Shown piece by piece: positions 28,661 through 36,518 of a stretch of 64,000 nucleotides of DNA (within the stretch, counting starts at the first letter, position 1; every line of letters starts with the position of its first letter). This stretch comes from Spinactinospora alkalitolerans. GTDB taxonomy: Bacteria > Actinomycetota > Actinomycetes > Streptosporangiales > Streptosporangiaceae. Location of the stretch: assembly GCF_013408795.1 (NCBI RefSeq), contig NZ_JACCCC010000001.1, positions 4,092,001 through 4,156,000 on the forward strand. Direction: 5' to 3'. The notes under the pieces were generated by a model that was not told the origin of the DNA, did not search any database, and saw nothing but the letters and a program-made list of their open reading frames with translations. Both the position numbers and the translations under genes were made by a program.

Positions 28661-29665
28661 ATGGGAGCAGCGGCACTGCCCCGGCGGGGCGTCAACACCG
28701 CACTCGTGCTGACGGGCGTCGGCAGCGAGCACGGCCTCACGCCGCAGGCGTGCCTCGCCGGAACCGGCATGACACCCGAGCTGCTCACCGATCCGATGCG
28801 GGAGATCGAGGCCGAGCAGGAACTGGGGGTGATCCGCAACCTGCTGGAGGCCCTGCCGCACGTGCCGCACCTGGGGCTCATCGCCGGCCGCCGCTACCAC
28901 TTCACGACGTTCGGCGTCTGGGGCCTCGGACTCGCCTCCAGCGCCACCCTCGGCGATGCGGTGGACTACGCCCGCCGGACCCTGCCGGGCAGCTTCGCGC
29001 TGTGCCACTGGGACTTCGGACTGGAGGGCGGGCTGCTGCGCTGGCGGCTGACGGCGGAGCACCTGCCGGCCTGGGCCCGCCGGTTCGCCCTCGAACGCGA
29101 CGCCGCCTCGATCCGGACCGTCCAGCACCAGATCCTGGGCGAGTCCATCCCCTTCGAGGCGCTGCGGACCAGCTTTCCCCAGCCCGAGAACGCCGCCCCC
29201 TACGAGGAGGTGTTCGGCCCCTCACTGGAGTTCGACTCGGCGCACGACGAGGTCCTCATCGCGCCCGAGCACTGCGACCGGCCGCTGCCCCAGGCCGATC
29301 CGCACACCCACCGGTGGTGCGCGCAGGAGGCGCAGCGGATCACCGCGCGCCGCAGCGAGGCGGCCGTCGTCACCGCGGTCCGCCGGCACATCGCGCACGA
29401 CCTGGCCTCGGTGGACCTGGAGACGGTGGCCCGCGCGGTGGCCCTGAGCCCGCGCACCCTGCGGCGCCGGCTGAACGAGCACGGGGCGTCCTTCCGGGAC
29501 CTGCTGGAGGAGGCCCGCCGGTCCCGGGCGCTGGAGCTGCTGGCCCGCAGGACCCCGGTCGCCGACATCGCGGCGCGGCTGGGCTACGCCGACAGCGCGG
29601 CCTTCAACCACGCCTTCAAGCGCTGGACCGGGCTGTCCCCCCGCGATATGGTCCGGCGCGGTTGA
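28661..29665 (+). CDS. AraC-family transcriptional regulator (arabinose-binding-like N-domain)
   Basis: A 334-aa regulator. Residues about 20-205 form the OruR/VirF-like ligand domain (GLTPQACLAGTGMTPELL, HLGLIAGRRYHFTTFGVWGLGLASS). The C-terminal double helix-turn-helix is complete (LETVARAVALSPRTLRRRLNEHGASFRDLLEEAR and VADIAARLGYADSAAFNHAFKRWTGLSP). The ATG follows GGAAGGG. It precedes a secreted phosphodiesterase-like gene by 156 bases, which might be its target; the ligand is unknown. Confidence 0.88.
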   Translation: MGAAALPRRGVNTALVLTGVGSEHGLTPQACLAGTGMTPELLTDPMREIEAEQELGVIRNLLEALPHVPHLGLIAGRRYHFTTFGVWGLGLASSATLGDAVDYARRTLPGSFALCHWDFGLEGGLLRWRLTAEHLPAWARRFALERDAASIRTVQHQILGESIPFEALRTSFPQPENAAPYEEVFGPSLEFDSAHDEVLIAPEHCDRPLPQADPHTHRWCAQEAQRITARRSEAAVVTAVRRHIAHDLASVDLETVARAVALSPRTLRRRLNEHGASFRDLLEEARRSRALELLARRTPVADIAARLGYADSAAFNHAFKRWTGLSPRDMVRRG

Positions 29666-29821
29666 CCGGCCGCCCCGCCGTTCACCGCCCCGCCACACCG
29701 GCGAGCGCCGCGGTTGGTCCGGCGGCGCTAGACACGACCCTGACGAGACACGGTCCGCGACGGCACCCCCGTCGGTTCCCGCTCCTTCGCCCAGTGACCG
29801 AGAGACCGAGAAGGGCACCCC

Positions 29822-31096
29822 ATGCGCTCCCGTCCCCGCCTCCTCCCGCCCGCGGCGCTGTCCGCCGCGCTCACCGCGGCGCTCCTGCTCGGTGCCGCGC
29901 CCGCCGCCGCCGACACCGGCGACGCACCGGCCCGCTCCCCCGGCTCCTCCGGCGCAGGCGTCCGCTTCGCCACCTTCAACGCCTCGCTGAACCGCCCCGC
30001 CGAGGGGGAGCTGATCGAGGACCTGTCCACCCGCGACGACGCCCAGGCCCGCAACGTCGCCGAGATCATCCAGCGCGCCCGGCCCGATGTGCTGCTGATC
30101 AACGAGTTCGACCACGACGACGAGGGCACCGCCGCCCGGCTGTTCCAGGACAACTACCTGTCCGTCGGGCACAACGGCGCCAGGGCCGTCGACTACCCCT
30201 ACCGCTACACCGCGCCCTCCAACACCGGCGTCGCCTCGGGGTTCGACCTCGACAACGACGGCCGCGCCGTCACCGAACCCGGCGAGGCGGGCTACGGCGA
30301 CGACGCGCTGGGATTCGGCGCCTTCCCCGGCCAGTACGGGATGGTCGTCTACTCCAGGTACCCCATCGACACCGACCGGGTGCGCACCTTCCAGGAGTTC
30401 CGGTGGGCCGACATGCCCGGCGCGCTGCTGCCCACGGACCCGGAGACCGGCGCGGACTTCTACTCGGCCGAGGAGCTGGAGGCGCTGCGGCTGTCATCGA
30501 AGAGCCACTGGGACGTCCCCGTGCGCGTCGGCCGCGGGCGCAGCGTGCACTTCCTGGTCGCCCACCCGACCCCGCCCGCCTTCGACGGCCCCGAGCGCCG
30601 CAACGTGGCCCGCAACCACGACGAGATCCGGTTCTGGGCCGACTACGTCACCCCCGGCCGCGGCCGCTACATCTACGACGACGAGGGCCGGCGCGGCGGC
30701 CTGAGGCCGGGATCGGCGTTCGTCGTCGCCGGCGACCTCAACGCCGACCCCAATGACGGCGACGGCCACCCCGAGGCCGTCTCGCAACTGCTCGGCGCCC
30801 CCCGCGTCAACGGCACCGTGCTGCCGCGCAGCGAAGGGGCCGCCGAGGCGGCCGAGGACCAGGGCGGCGCGAACACCGGCCACTCCGGTCCGGCCGCCGC
30901 CGACACCGCCGACTTCGCCGACGACCCGGCCCCCGGCAACCTGCGCGTGGACTATGTCCTGCCCTCGCGCGGCCTGCCGGTGCGCGGCGGCGTGTTCTGG
31001 CCGACCGCTGACGACCCGCTGTCCCGGCTGACCGGCGAGCACCCCTTCCCCTCCTCCGACCACCGCCTGACCTGGCTGGACCTGCACCGCCGCTGA
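29822..31096 (+). CDS. Secreted endonuclease/exonuclease/phosphatase-family protein
   Basis: A 424-aa exported hydrolase of the EEP (DNase I-like) superfamily. The N-terminal signal peptide (residues about 1-30, LLPPAALSAALTAALLLGAAPAAA) ends at AAADTG. Catalytic-core motifs are visible: FATFNASLNR, DVLLINEFDHDDEG, YGMVVYSRYPID, FVVAGDLNADPNDGDGH and the terminal SSDHRLTWLDLHRR. The substrate could be nucleic acid or a phosphodiester. Upstream site GAGAAGGG fits the ATG. Confidence 0.85.
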   Translation: MRSRPRLLPPAALSAALTAALLLGAAPAAADTGDAPARSPGSSGAGVRFATFNASLNRPAEGELIEDLSTRDDAQARNVAEIIQRARPDVLLINEFDHDDEGTAARLFQDNYLSVGHNGARAVDYPYRYTAPSNTGVASGFDLDNDGRAVTEPGEAGYGDDALGFGAFPGQYGMVVYSRYPIDTDRVRTFQEFRWADMPGALLPTDPETGADFYSAEELEALRLSSKSHWDVPVRVGRGRSVHFLVAHPTPPAFDGPERRNVARNHDEIRFWADYVTPGRGRYIYDDEGRRGGLRPGSAFVVAGDLNADPNDGDGHPEAVSQLLGAPRVNGTVLPRSEGAAEAAEDQGGANTGHSGPAAADTADFADDPAPGNLRVDYVLPSRGLPVRGGVFWPTADDPLSRLTGEHPFPSSDHRLTWLDLHRR

Positions 31097-31538
31097 CCGG
31101 CGCGCCGGAACGAACCGCTGTACTCACTGATGTCCGCTGATGTCCGACGGTCGGGCTCGCACAGGGAGTCGGCTGCCGCGGTGCGCGCAGCTCCGGCGGC
31201 ACAGTGGACCCGAGCCCTGGAGATCCCGCTCCGCCCGGCGAACGCGGCGGTCGAGCCTCGATCAGGCGGCACGCCGGGACCGAGCGGATCGCAAACGCCG
31301 GATTGGGTGGATCCGCTCATGAGACGGGGCCGGGGCGTCTGCGACGGTAGCGCGTGGCCGACGGACACGGAGGCGAAGGCGGCCTCCAGGGCCCCACGTG
31401 GCTCCGCGCCCCGGTGACCGCGGCCGGGAGCCGCAAGGGTGCGCATGCGCTCCCGGCTTCGGGGCAGGGGTCTGCGGTGGGCGAGCAGGAAGGGGCACCA
31501 GGCGGCGACCGGGTGCGACGAGGACGGGAGCGTGGACA
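31097..31538. other. Gene-free interval before the LigD-type polymerase gene
   Basis: 442 bases with no supportable gene. It contains one copy of a dispersed 58-bp sequence (31210-31267, see repeat entry) and a short direct repeat of TGATGTCCG near 31129-31147. Confidence 0.45.
31210..31267 (+). repeat. Dispersed 58-bp sequence, copy A
   Basis: 49 of 58 bases match the minus strand of 58117-58174, including the block GCGAACGCGGCGGTCGA. Here it lies in an intergenic region. Translated in the matching frame it reads RALEIPLRPANAAVEPR, against RAPEIPPRPANAAVEAR at the end of the hypothetical gene at 58120-58746. It could be a gene remnant or a small interspersed repeat. Confidence 0.5.
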
Positions 31539-32453
31539 TTGGGCGCGCGCGGGGAGTCGGTCCGCGTCGGCGGGCGGCGGCTGGACATCGGCAATCCGGA
31601 CAAGGAGCTGTTCGGCTCCTCCGGGATCACCAAACGCGACCTCGCGGCCCACTACCGGAGCGTCGGCCCGGCGATGCTGCCGCACGTCAAGGGGCGCCCG
31701 CTGGCGCTGCACCGCTTCCCCGACGGCATCGACGGCGAGGGCTTCTTCCAGAAGAGGCGCGCCGACCACGCACCCGACTGGGTCGAGGGCGTCACCGTGC
31801 CCCGCGAGAAGGGCAGCACCACGATGGTGGTCGCCAACGGCACCGCCACGCTGGTCTGGCTGGCCGGCCAGGCGGTGATCACGCTGCACCCGTGGCTGAG
31901 CCGGGCCGACGACCTGAACCGGCCCGACCGGGTCATCATCGACCTGGACCCTCCGGGCGACGACTTCCCCGGGGTGCGCAGGGCCGCCCGCGACACCAGG
32001 CGGCTGCTGGAGGAGCTGGGCGCTCCGGCCTTCCTGATGACCACGGGCTCGCGCGGCCTGCACGTGGTGGTGCCCGTCAGGCGCCGGCTGGTCTTCGACG
32101 AGTGCCGCGAGATCGCTCACGGCATCGCCGACCGGCTCGCCCAACGCCACCCGGACCGCCTGACCACCGAGGTGCGCAAGGACAAGCGGGGCGGCCGGCT
32201 GTTCGTGGACGTCCTGCGCAACTCCTACGCCCAGCACGCCGTGGCCCCGTACTCGGTGCGGCCGCTGGCCGGGGCCCCGGTGGCGACGCCGCTGCACTGG
32301 GAGGAGCTCGACGAGGTGGCGTCGGCGCGGCAGTGGACCGTGCGCGGGATCGGCCGCCGCATCGAGGAGGTGGCCGACCCGTGGCGGGGCATGGGACGGC
32401 GGGCCTGCTCACTGCCCGCCGTCGCCAAGCGGCTGCGACACCTGGACCGATGA
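31539..32453 (+). CDS. Stand-alone LigD-type polymerase/primase domain protein
   Basis: A 304-aa archaeo-eukaryotic primase-fold polymerase of the LigD POL family. It adds nucleotides or ribonucleotides at breaks during non-homologous end joining. Motifs are FGSSGITKRDLAAHYRSVG, LHRFPDGIDGEGFFQK, the catalytic IIDLDPPGDDF and TTGSRGLHVVVPV. I chose the TTG at 31539 because it gives the family-like start MGARGESVRVGGRRLDIGNPDK and follows GGGAG; upstream codons in the frame look non-coding. There is no ligase or nuclease domain and no Ku gene nearby, so partners must be elsewhere. Confidence 0.85.
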   Translation: MGARGESVRVGGRRLDIGNPDKELFGSSGITKRDLAAHYRSVGPAMLPHVKGRPLALHRFPDGIDGEGFFQKRRADHAPDWVEGVTVPREKGSTTMVVANGTATLVWLAGQAVITLHPWLSRADDLNRPDRVIIDLDPPGDDFPGVRRAARDTRRLLEELGAPAFLMTTGSRGLHVVVPVRRRLVFDECREIAHGIADRLAQRHPDRLTTEVRKDKRGGRLFVDVLRNSYAQHAVAPYSVRPLAGAPVATPLHWEELDEVASARQWTVRGIGRRIEEVADPWRGMGRRACSLPAVAKRLRHLDR

Positions 32454-32475
32454 TTCCGGGCGCGCGGCCGCGCTG

Positions 32476-32811
32476 CTAGGGGCTTTCGTCCTCCTCCTGC
32501 ACGCGCTCCTCCTCCGAGGCCTCCAGTCCGGCCTCGATGACGCCGGCCATGATGCGGGCGATGCGATCGGGCCCCAGGCGCGGGGCCCGGGCGGCCATGG
32601 CCTCGACGAGTCGGCGCTCGCGCTCGGGGTCGCGGTCGGCGAACCCGCCCACGGGCTTGAGCCGCTGCACGTCGGCGGCCAGCAGAGCGCGGCGCTCCAG
32701 CAGGTCGGCGAGTTGGGCGTCGAGCGCGTCGATGCGGGTGCGCAGTTCGGCGATGGACGGTGCGGGGGTGGCTGCGGACGCTGGCACTGGCGGGGTCTCC
32801 TCGGACGTCAC
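32476..32811 (-). CDS. Chorismate mutase (AroQ type)
   Basis: A 111-aa all-helical chorismate mutase that turns chorismate into prephenate for Phe and Tyr synthesis. The core SIAELRTRIDALDAQLADLLERRALLAADV supplies the first active-site Arg and Glu/Asp pattern; Lys in VQRLKPVGGFADRDPERE and the C-terminal helix complete the fold. The start is taken as the GTG at 32811. The TTG at 32859 lies inside the U-tract of the upstream attenuator and cannot be the natural start. Expression is probably controlled by the leader described at 32853-32992. Confidence 0.85.
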   Translation of the reverse strand: MTSEETPPVPASAATPAPSIAELRTRIDALDAQLADLLERRALLAADVQRLKPVGGFADRDPERERRLVEAMAARAPRLGPDRIARIMAGVIEAGLEASEEERVQEEDESP

Positions 32812-32852
32812 GGCGACCGTCCGTCGAGCTGAGCGGGTCGGCCGCCTGGTGG

Positions 32853-32889
32853 AAAACAAAAAGAGCGCAAGGCCGTGGCCTTCACGCTC
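32853..32889 (-). promoter_or_regulatory. Transcription attenuator (intrinsic terminator) of chorismate mutase
   Basis: On the minus strand GAGCG-AAGGCC pairing (32889-32863) forms a hairpin with a 2-base loop, then TTTTTGTTTT (32862-32853). It stands between a Tyr/Phe-containing leader ORF and the chorismate mutase start. A competing pair exists: CCGGCTCCGGA (32949-32939, in the leader ORF) with TCCGGAGTCGG (32905-32895). This is the classical layout of ribosome-mediated attenuation. Confidence 0.75.
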
Positions 32890-32916
32890 TGGAGCCGACT
32901 CCGGATTCGCCGCGGG

Positions 32917-32979
32917 CTACGTGCGAGCGGCCGGCTGCTCCGGAGCCGGCTTGCTAAACACGTCATAACGGCGGTACAC
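32917..32979 (-). CDS. Leader peptide of chorismate mutase, MYRRYDVFSKPAPEQPAART
   Basis: A 20-codon ORF starting at GTG 32979. Codons 2, 5 and 8 are Tyr, Tyr and Phe, the end products of the pathway served by the downstream enzyme. The start codon lies 7 bases past a perfect-looking -10 (TATACT), so the transcript is probably leaderless, a common arrangement in actinobacteria. Stalling at the Tyr/Phe codons when charged tRNA is short would shift the RNA fold and let polymerase pass the terminator at 32853-32889. Confidence 0.65.
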   Translation of the reverse strand: MYRRYDVFSKPAPEQPAART

Positions 32980-32986
32980 GGCGGCG

Positions 32987-32992
32987 AGTATA
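32987..32992 (-). promoter_or_regulatory. -10 element of the chorismate mutase leader
   Basis: TATACT on the minus strand, 7 bases before the leader GTG. No convincing -35 is seen. It implies transcription starting at or within a base or two of the start codon. Confidence 0.5.
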
Positions 32993-33155
32993 TCCCGTCG
33001 CGGCGCACGGTACCTCGGGACCGGAACCGGGAACACCCATCGGGAGCGGCCGCCGAGGGCGGGCCGGGCCCCGATCCCCGGTCGCGCCGCACTGCGGCGG
33101 CCGGGCCCCCGCGCGAACGCGGCCCCGCAGCGCCGCAGAGAGGACCGGGAGCACA

Positions 33156-34154
33156 GTGGCAGAGGCCCCCCGACGCCCACCGGCCACCTGGCAGCTGCGG
33201 GTCCTGGCCGACGCCGGCGCCCTCCCGCTCGGGGCCGCCGTGCTCGTCGACGCCGGCCGCGCCGACTCCGCCGATCACGCCGGTCTGGCGCTGACGTGCG
33301 CGCACGTGCTGGACGCCGCCGTGCCCGCCGATCCGCCCGGCCGCGAGGTCCTGCTCGACTCCCCGTCGGCGGCGCCGGGGTGGTCGGCCCGCGCCCGCGT
33401 CGCCCGCGACGGCTGGTTCGTCGGCCGCAGCCCGTGGGACGTCGCGGTGCTGCGGATCACCACCGGTCCCGTGCCCGATGCGCTGCGGGCGGCCCGACTG
33501 GGGCGGTCGGAGGGCGCGAACGGCCGGATCGGAGCCTGCGGCTACCCTCGGGCGGTGCCGCTGGGCCTGTGGGCCTACACCGTTCCGGCGGGGCCCGGCG
33601 GCCCGTACCCGGGGTGCGTGCAGATCGACGGCGAGCGCGCGGCCGGGGCCCGCGTCACGGCCGGGTTCAGCGGCGCCGGCGCGCAGGACCTCGCCTCGGG
33701 GGCGGTCATCGGGCTGGTGTCGCACGCCTACCGGGGCACCGATCACCGGACCGGCTGGATGATACCGATGGAGCTGATCGCCGGGGCCTGCCCCGCGGTC
33801 GCCCACCGGCTGGCGGCCCGGGGCCGCGGCGGGGCGGCGTCCGCGCCGCCGCCCCGGATCGCGGCCCGCATCGCCCTGGCCAGAGCGCTCGGCGAGGTCC
33901 CGACGCTGACCGATCCGCAGCGCCGCTCCGTCTTCGTGCGCTACCTGGACGCCAGGATCCGCGGCCGCGTCGCCGCGGGCGCCCAGACCGACGTCTTCGC
34001 CCACGGTCTCGTCCAGTGCTGCGACGACTACGACGGCGCGCTGCTCGCCGCGCTCTCCACGCTGGCCGCCCTGGAGGAGGACTCCGCGCCCATGCGTGGG
34101 GTCTGGAGCGCGGCGGAGCCCTTCCTGGCCCCCGGGCGCGACGCGGCCCGGTGA
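33156..34154 (+). CDS. Trypsin-like serine protease with C-terminal effector-associated domain (conflict system 1)
   Basis: A 332-aa cytoplasmic protein (no signal peptide). Residues about 10-215 are a trypsin-like fold with His50 (LTCAHVL), Asp95 (PWDVAVLRI) and Ser172 in an atypical nucleophile loop GFSGAG in place of GDSGGP. Residues about 235-325 are an all-helical adaptor resembling effector-associated domain 2 (ALARALGEVPTLTDPQRRSVFVRYLD to FAHGLVQCCDDY). Proteases of this design are effectors of vWA/MoxR/VMAP conflict systems and are recruited by matching EADs. Partners are the solo EAD and VMAP genes 440 bases downstream. The GTG start follows GGGAG. Confidence 0.85.
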   Translation: MAEAPRRPPATWQLRVLADAGALPLGAAVLVDAGRADSADHAGLALTCAHVLDAAVPADPPGREVLLDSPSAAPGWSARARVARDGWFVGRSPWDVAVLRITTGPVPDALRAARLGRSEGANGRIGACGYPRAVPLGLWAYTVPAGPGGPYPGCVQIDGERAAGARVTAGFSGAGAQDLASGAVIGLVSHAYRGTDHRTGWMIPMELIAGACPAVAHRLAARGRGGAASAPPPRIAARIALARALGEVPTLTDPQRRSVFVRYLDARIRGRVAAGAQTDVFAHGLVQCCDDYDGALLAALSTLAALEEDSAPMRGVWSAAEPFLAPGRDAAR

Positions 34155-34411
34155 GGAGAGGGCGGGGGGTGCCCGCGCGCCCGGCCGCTGAGGAGGCCGT
34201 CGCGAGAGCGCGCCGTCTCACCGACCTGTGCAGTGCAGGTCTCCGTGCGCGCCTCGCGACCGAAACCCATCGGTGACCGCGCGTGCGAGACCCCGCCCAC
34301 CGCTTCGGCGGCGAGGTGCGGCCGCGGCCGGTCCGTGAACCGCTCGTGGGCGAGGCGGGCCGCACTCCCGCCGCGGCCTTCGGGAATCCGCCGCTCACAG
34401 CCCGGGCCCGA

Positions 34412-34428
34412 TGCATATTCAGTATGCA
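34412..34428. promoter_or_regulatory. Inverted repeat in AT-rich promoter island of system 1
   Basis: TGCATA-TTCAG-TATGCA (perfect 6-bp arms, 5-base spacer). It begins an AT-rich stretch (34412-34560) between the protease and solo-EAD genes that also holds a TATAGT -10-like hexamer at 34500-34505. This 442-base gap (34155-34596) contains no gene. It is the likely promoter/operator of the downstream four-gene operon. Confidence 0.4.
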
Positions 34429-34596
34429 GTCGGTGTTTATCCGACTCCCGCCCCATTCGTCCCCGAGTTCTCCATAGTGATTCGTGACGCAGGCGCCGAT
34501 ATAGTAATAACAGACAACAATTAAGAGCAGTCCTTTTTCGACGTAAAAGCGGCGTTCGGCGGCGGTCCGGCCATCGAGAAAGGGGGGCGGACAATA

Positions 34597-34977
34597 GTGG
34601 CATATCAGCGTCGCTCTCGTGTCGAACACCAGATCGCCCTGGCCCGGGCGCTGAGCAGAGCGGCGACGATCGAGCTCCCGGACCGCCGGACCGCCTTCTG
34701 CAGCCTGCTGCACCCCGTCCTCAGGGAGCGCCTGCGCCTCGACGCGGCCCCCGGCGCCTTCGCACACGACCTCGTGCAGGTGGCCGAGCAGTACCGGGGA
34801 ATCGGCGCCCTCGGGACGAGCCTGGCCGTCCTGGACCGCCTGGAGGACGGCAGCCGCGCGATGCGCGCCATCTGGGCGGCCGCGGCGCCGCTGCTGGGCG
34901 CGGACGCCCCGGAGGCGGAGGGGCCGGGGACGCGGACCCCGGATACGGGCGCCGCGGAGGCGGGTGGGCCGCCATGA
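34597..34977 (+). CDS. Solo effector-associated domain protein (EAD2-like adaptor)
   Basis: A 126-aa protein that is essentially one adaptor domain (residues about 8-105: RVEHQIALARALSRAATIELPDRRTAFCSLLHPVL, then FAHDLVQVAEQYRGI) plus a disordered Pro/Gly/Glu tail. It is clearly related to the C-terminal domain of the protease at 33156-34154: both share IALARAL, the R-F/C-L helix and the FAH-LVQ motif. Such domains dimerise with like domains to bring effector and sensor together. GTG start after a GGGGGG site. ATGA overlap with the VMAP gene shows coupling. No enzymatic residues. Confidence 0.7.
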   Translation: MAYQRRSRVEHQIALARALSRAATIELPDRRTAFCSLLHPVLRERLRLDAAPGAFAHDLVQVAEQYRGIGALGTSLAVLDRLEDGSRAMRAIWAAAAPLLGADAPEAEGPGTRTPDTGAAEAGGPP

Positions 34978-36518
34978 GCTTCCACGACGGCGTCCAGCGG
35001 TTCGGCTCGGCCCTGGGGCGGCTGGGGCTGCTGCTCGACCTGGACCGACGCAGGCCCTTCTGCCGCTACCTCGACGGCTACTTCCCCGGCGAGTTCTCCG
35101 CCGAGGAGGGCGCGTGGGCGCTCGGGCACCACGTGGCGCAGTTCTGCTGCACCTCCCCTGCGCGGCTGCGGGCGGTCGGGCGGCTGGTGGACAACCTGGC
35201 GCCGCTGGAGGACGGGCTGACCGAGGTCCACCGGGTGCGCGCCGTGCTCGCCGACCACCTGGACGACGAGCACGCCGGCGAGTCGGCCGTCCGGGCCCTG
35301 CGCGCCCTCCTCACCGGGATCGGCTTCGACGAGATCCGGCCGGCCTACCGCGCCGCCACCCGGGACCGCAGGGAGCCCCGCTCCGACCGCCACCTGCTGC
35401 ACACCGCGTGGGACGCCTTCCTCGACGTCGGGGACATGCTGGACGACGACGGCGCGCCGCCGCGCCGGATCGTCCTCGCCGAGGAGATCGCGCTGCAGCG
35501 GTGCGAGATCGCGGCCCGGCTGCGCTCCTGGGTCGACGCCCTCCCCGAGAGCCGGGCCTTCGCCGCGGAGATCGCCCGGCTGCGCGCACGCCCCGGGCGC
35601 GGCGCAGCGGGCGACGCGCCCGAGCCGGACGGGACCGCGTGGCTCATCGTCCGCGCCGAGCCGCTGGACGGCGCCGACCCGGGCGACCCGCCGGACTACC
35701 AGGTGTCGCACTGGCTGCGCCATCCGGCCGACGGCGGCGAGGCGACCGTCTCCGGGGGGTCGGTCCGGGTGCCGCACGCCGACTTCACCCGTCACGTGGC
35801 CGAACTGGCCCGCCGGGAGGAAGCGGAGCTGTGGCACAGGTGCGAGTGCAACCACCTCGGCATCGAGCTGATCCTGCCCTACTCGCTGCTGCCGGTCCCG
35901 TTGCCCGCGGCCCGGCCGCACAGCGCCTCGGTCCCGCGGCTGGCCCCGTTGGGAGCCGGGCACGAGATCGTGGTGCGGAACTGGGACCGGCTCTACGACC
36001 CGGACTACCGCCCCAGCCTCATCCGGCTGCGCGGGCGGTGGGAGGAGCTGCACCGGGGCCGCGCGACCACGCACTGGAGCGACGACGCCTCGGGGGCGCC
36101 GCTGCCCGACCGGCTGGCCGGCGACGACGCGATCGCGGTCTGCGTGCTGGGCACGCGCCCCGATCTGCCCGAGGGGGACGAGCAGTTGCGCACCGCGCTG
36201 ATGTACGGGGTGCCCGTCGTGCTGTGGTGCACCGGCGACATGGACGACCGTCTGCGGTCGTTCATCACCGAAATCGCGGGAAACTCCGGCGAGCCCGTGA
36301 ACCGGCCGGGCATAATCTCGTTGCCCGCCCGCCTCCGCAGACTCCGCTCGGGAGGATCCGATTCCTTCCTAAGCGGCGGCGGGAGAGAGTACGATCACAG
36401 TCTCAGCTATCTTATTTGTCTGATTTATGACGATCTCGCGGCCCTCTCCGATCTGAATTCCCAGAATTCCCCCTATTCGCTCTCACTGACCGGCAGGCGC
36501 GCCAGGAGGACCCGCTGA
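34974..36518 (+). CDS. VMAP-type protein with N-terminal EAD-like domain (conflict system 1)
   Basis: A 514-aa protein. Residues about 5-95 resemble the EAD of the neighbouring genes (FGSALGRLGLLLDLDRRRPFCRYLD, then HHVAQFCC). A second helical module follows (about 100-175, with RALLTGIGFDEIRPAYRA and the later DAFLDVGDMLDDDGAPPR). The VMAP C-terminal domain covers about 220-440 (TAWLIVRAEPLDG, LGIELILPYSLLPVPLP, LGAGHEIVVRNWDRLYDP). In the family's scheme VMAP links the vWA/MoxR pair to EAD-bearing effectors. The last 120 bases of coding sequence are markedly AT-rich. It ends TGATG, overlapping moxR by one base. Confidence 0.75.
   Translation: MSFHDGVQRFGSALGRLGLLLDLDRRRPFCRYLDGYFPGEFSAEEGAWALGHHVAQFCCTSPARLRAVGRLVDNLAPLEDGLTEVHRVRAVLADHLDDEHAGESAVRALRALLTGIGFDEIRPAYRAATRDRREPRSDRHLLHTAWDAFLDVGDMLDDDGAPPRRIVLAEEIALQRCEIAARLRSWVDALPESRAFAAEIARLRARPGRGAAGDAPEPDGTAWLIVRAEPLDGADPGDPPDYQVSHWLRHPADGGEATVSGGSVRVPHADFTRHVAELARREEAELWHRCECNHLGIELILPYSLLPVPLPAARPHSASVPRLAPLGAGHEIVVRNWDRLYDPDYRPSLIRLRGRWEELHRGRATTHWSDDASGAPLPDRLAGDDAIAVCVLGTRPDLPEGDEQLRTALMYGVPVVLWCTGDMDDRLRSFITEIAGNSGEPVNRPGIISLPARLRRLRSGGSDSFLSGGGREYDHSLSYLICLIYDDLAALSDLNSQNSPYSLSLTGRRARRTR

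Noticed and set aside
30850-31090. Tandem-looking GCC/GAC-rich tracts in several genes as repeat arrays or CRISPR-like structures
   Set aside because: These are ordinary high-GC codon runs; no spaced direct repeats of constant length occur anywhere in the window.
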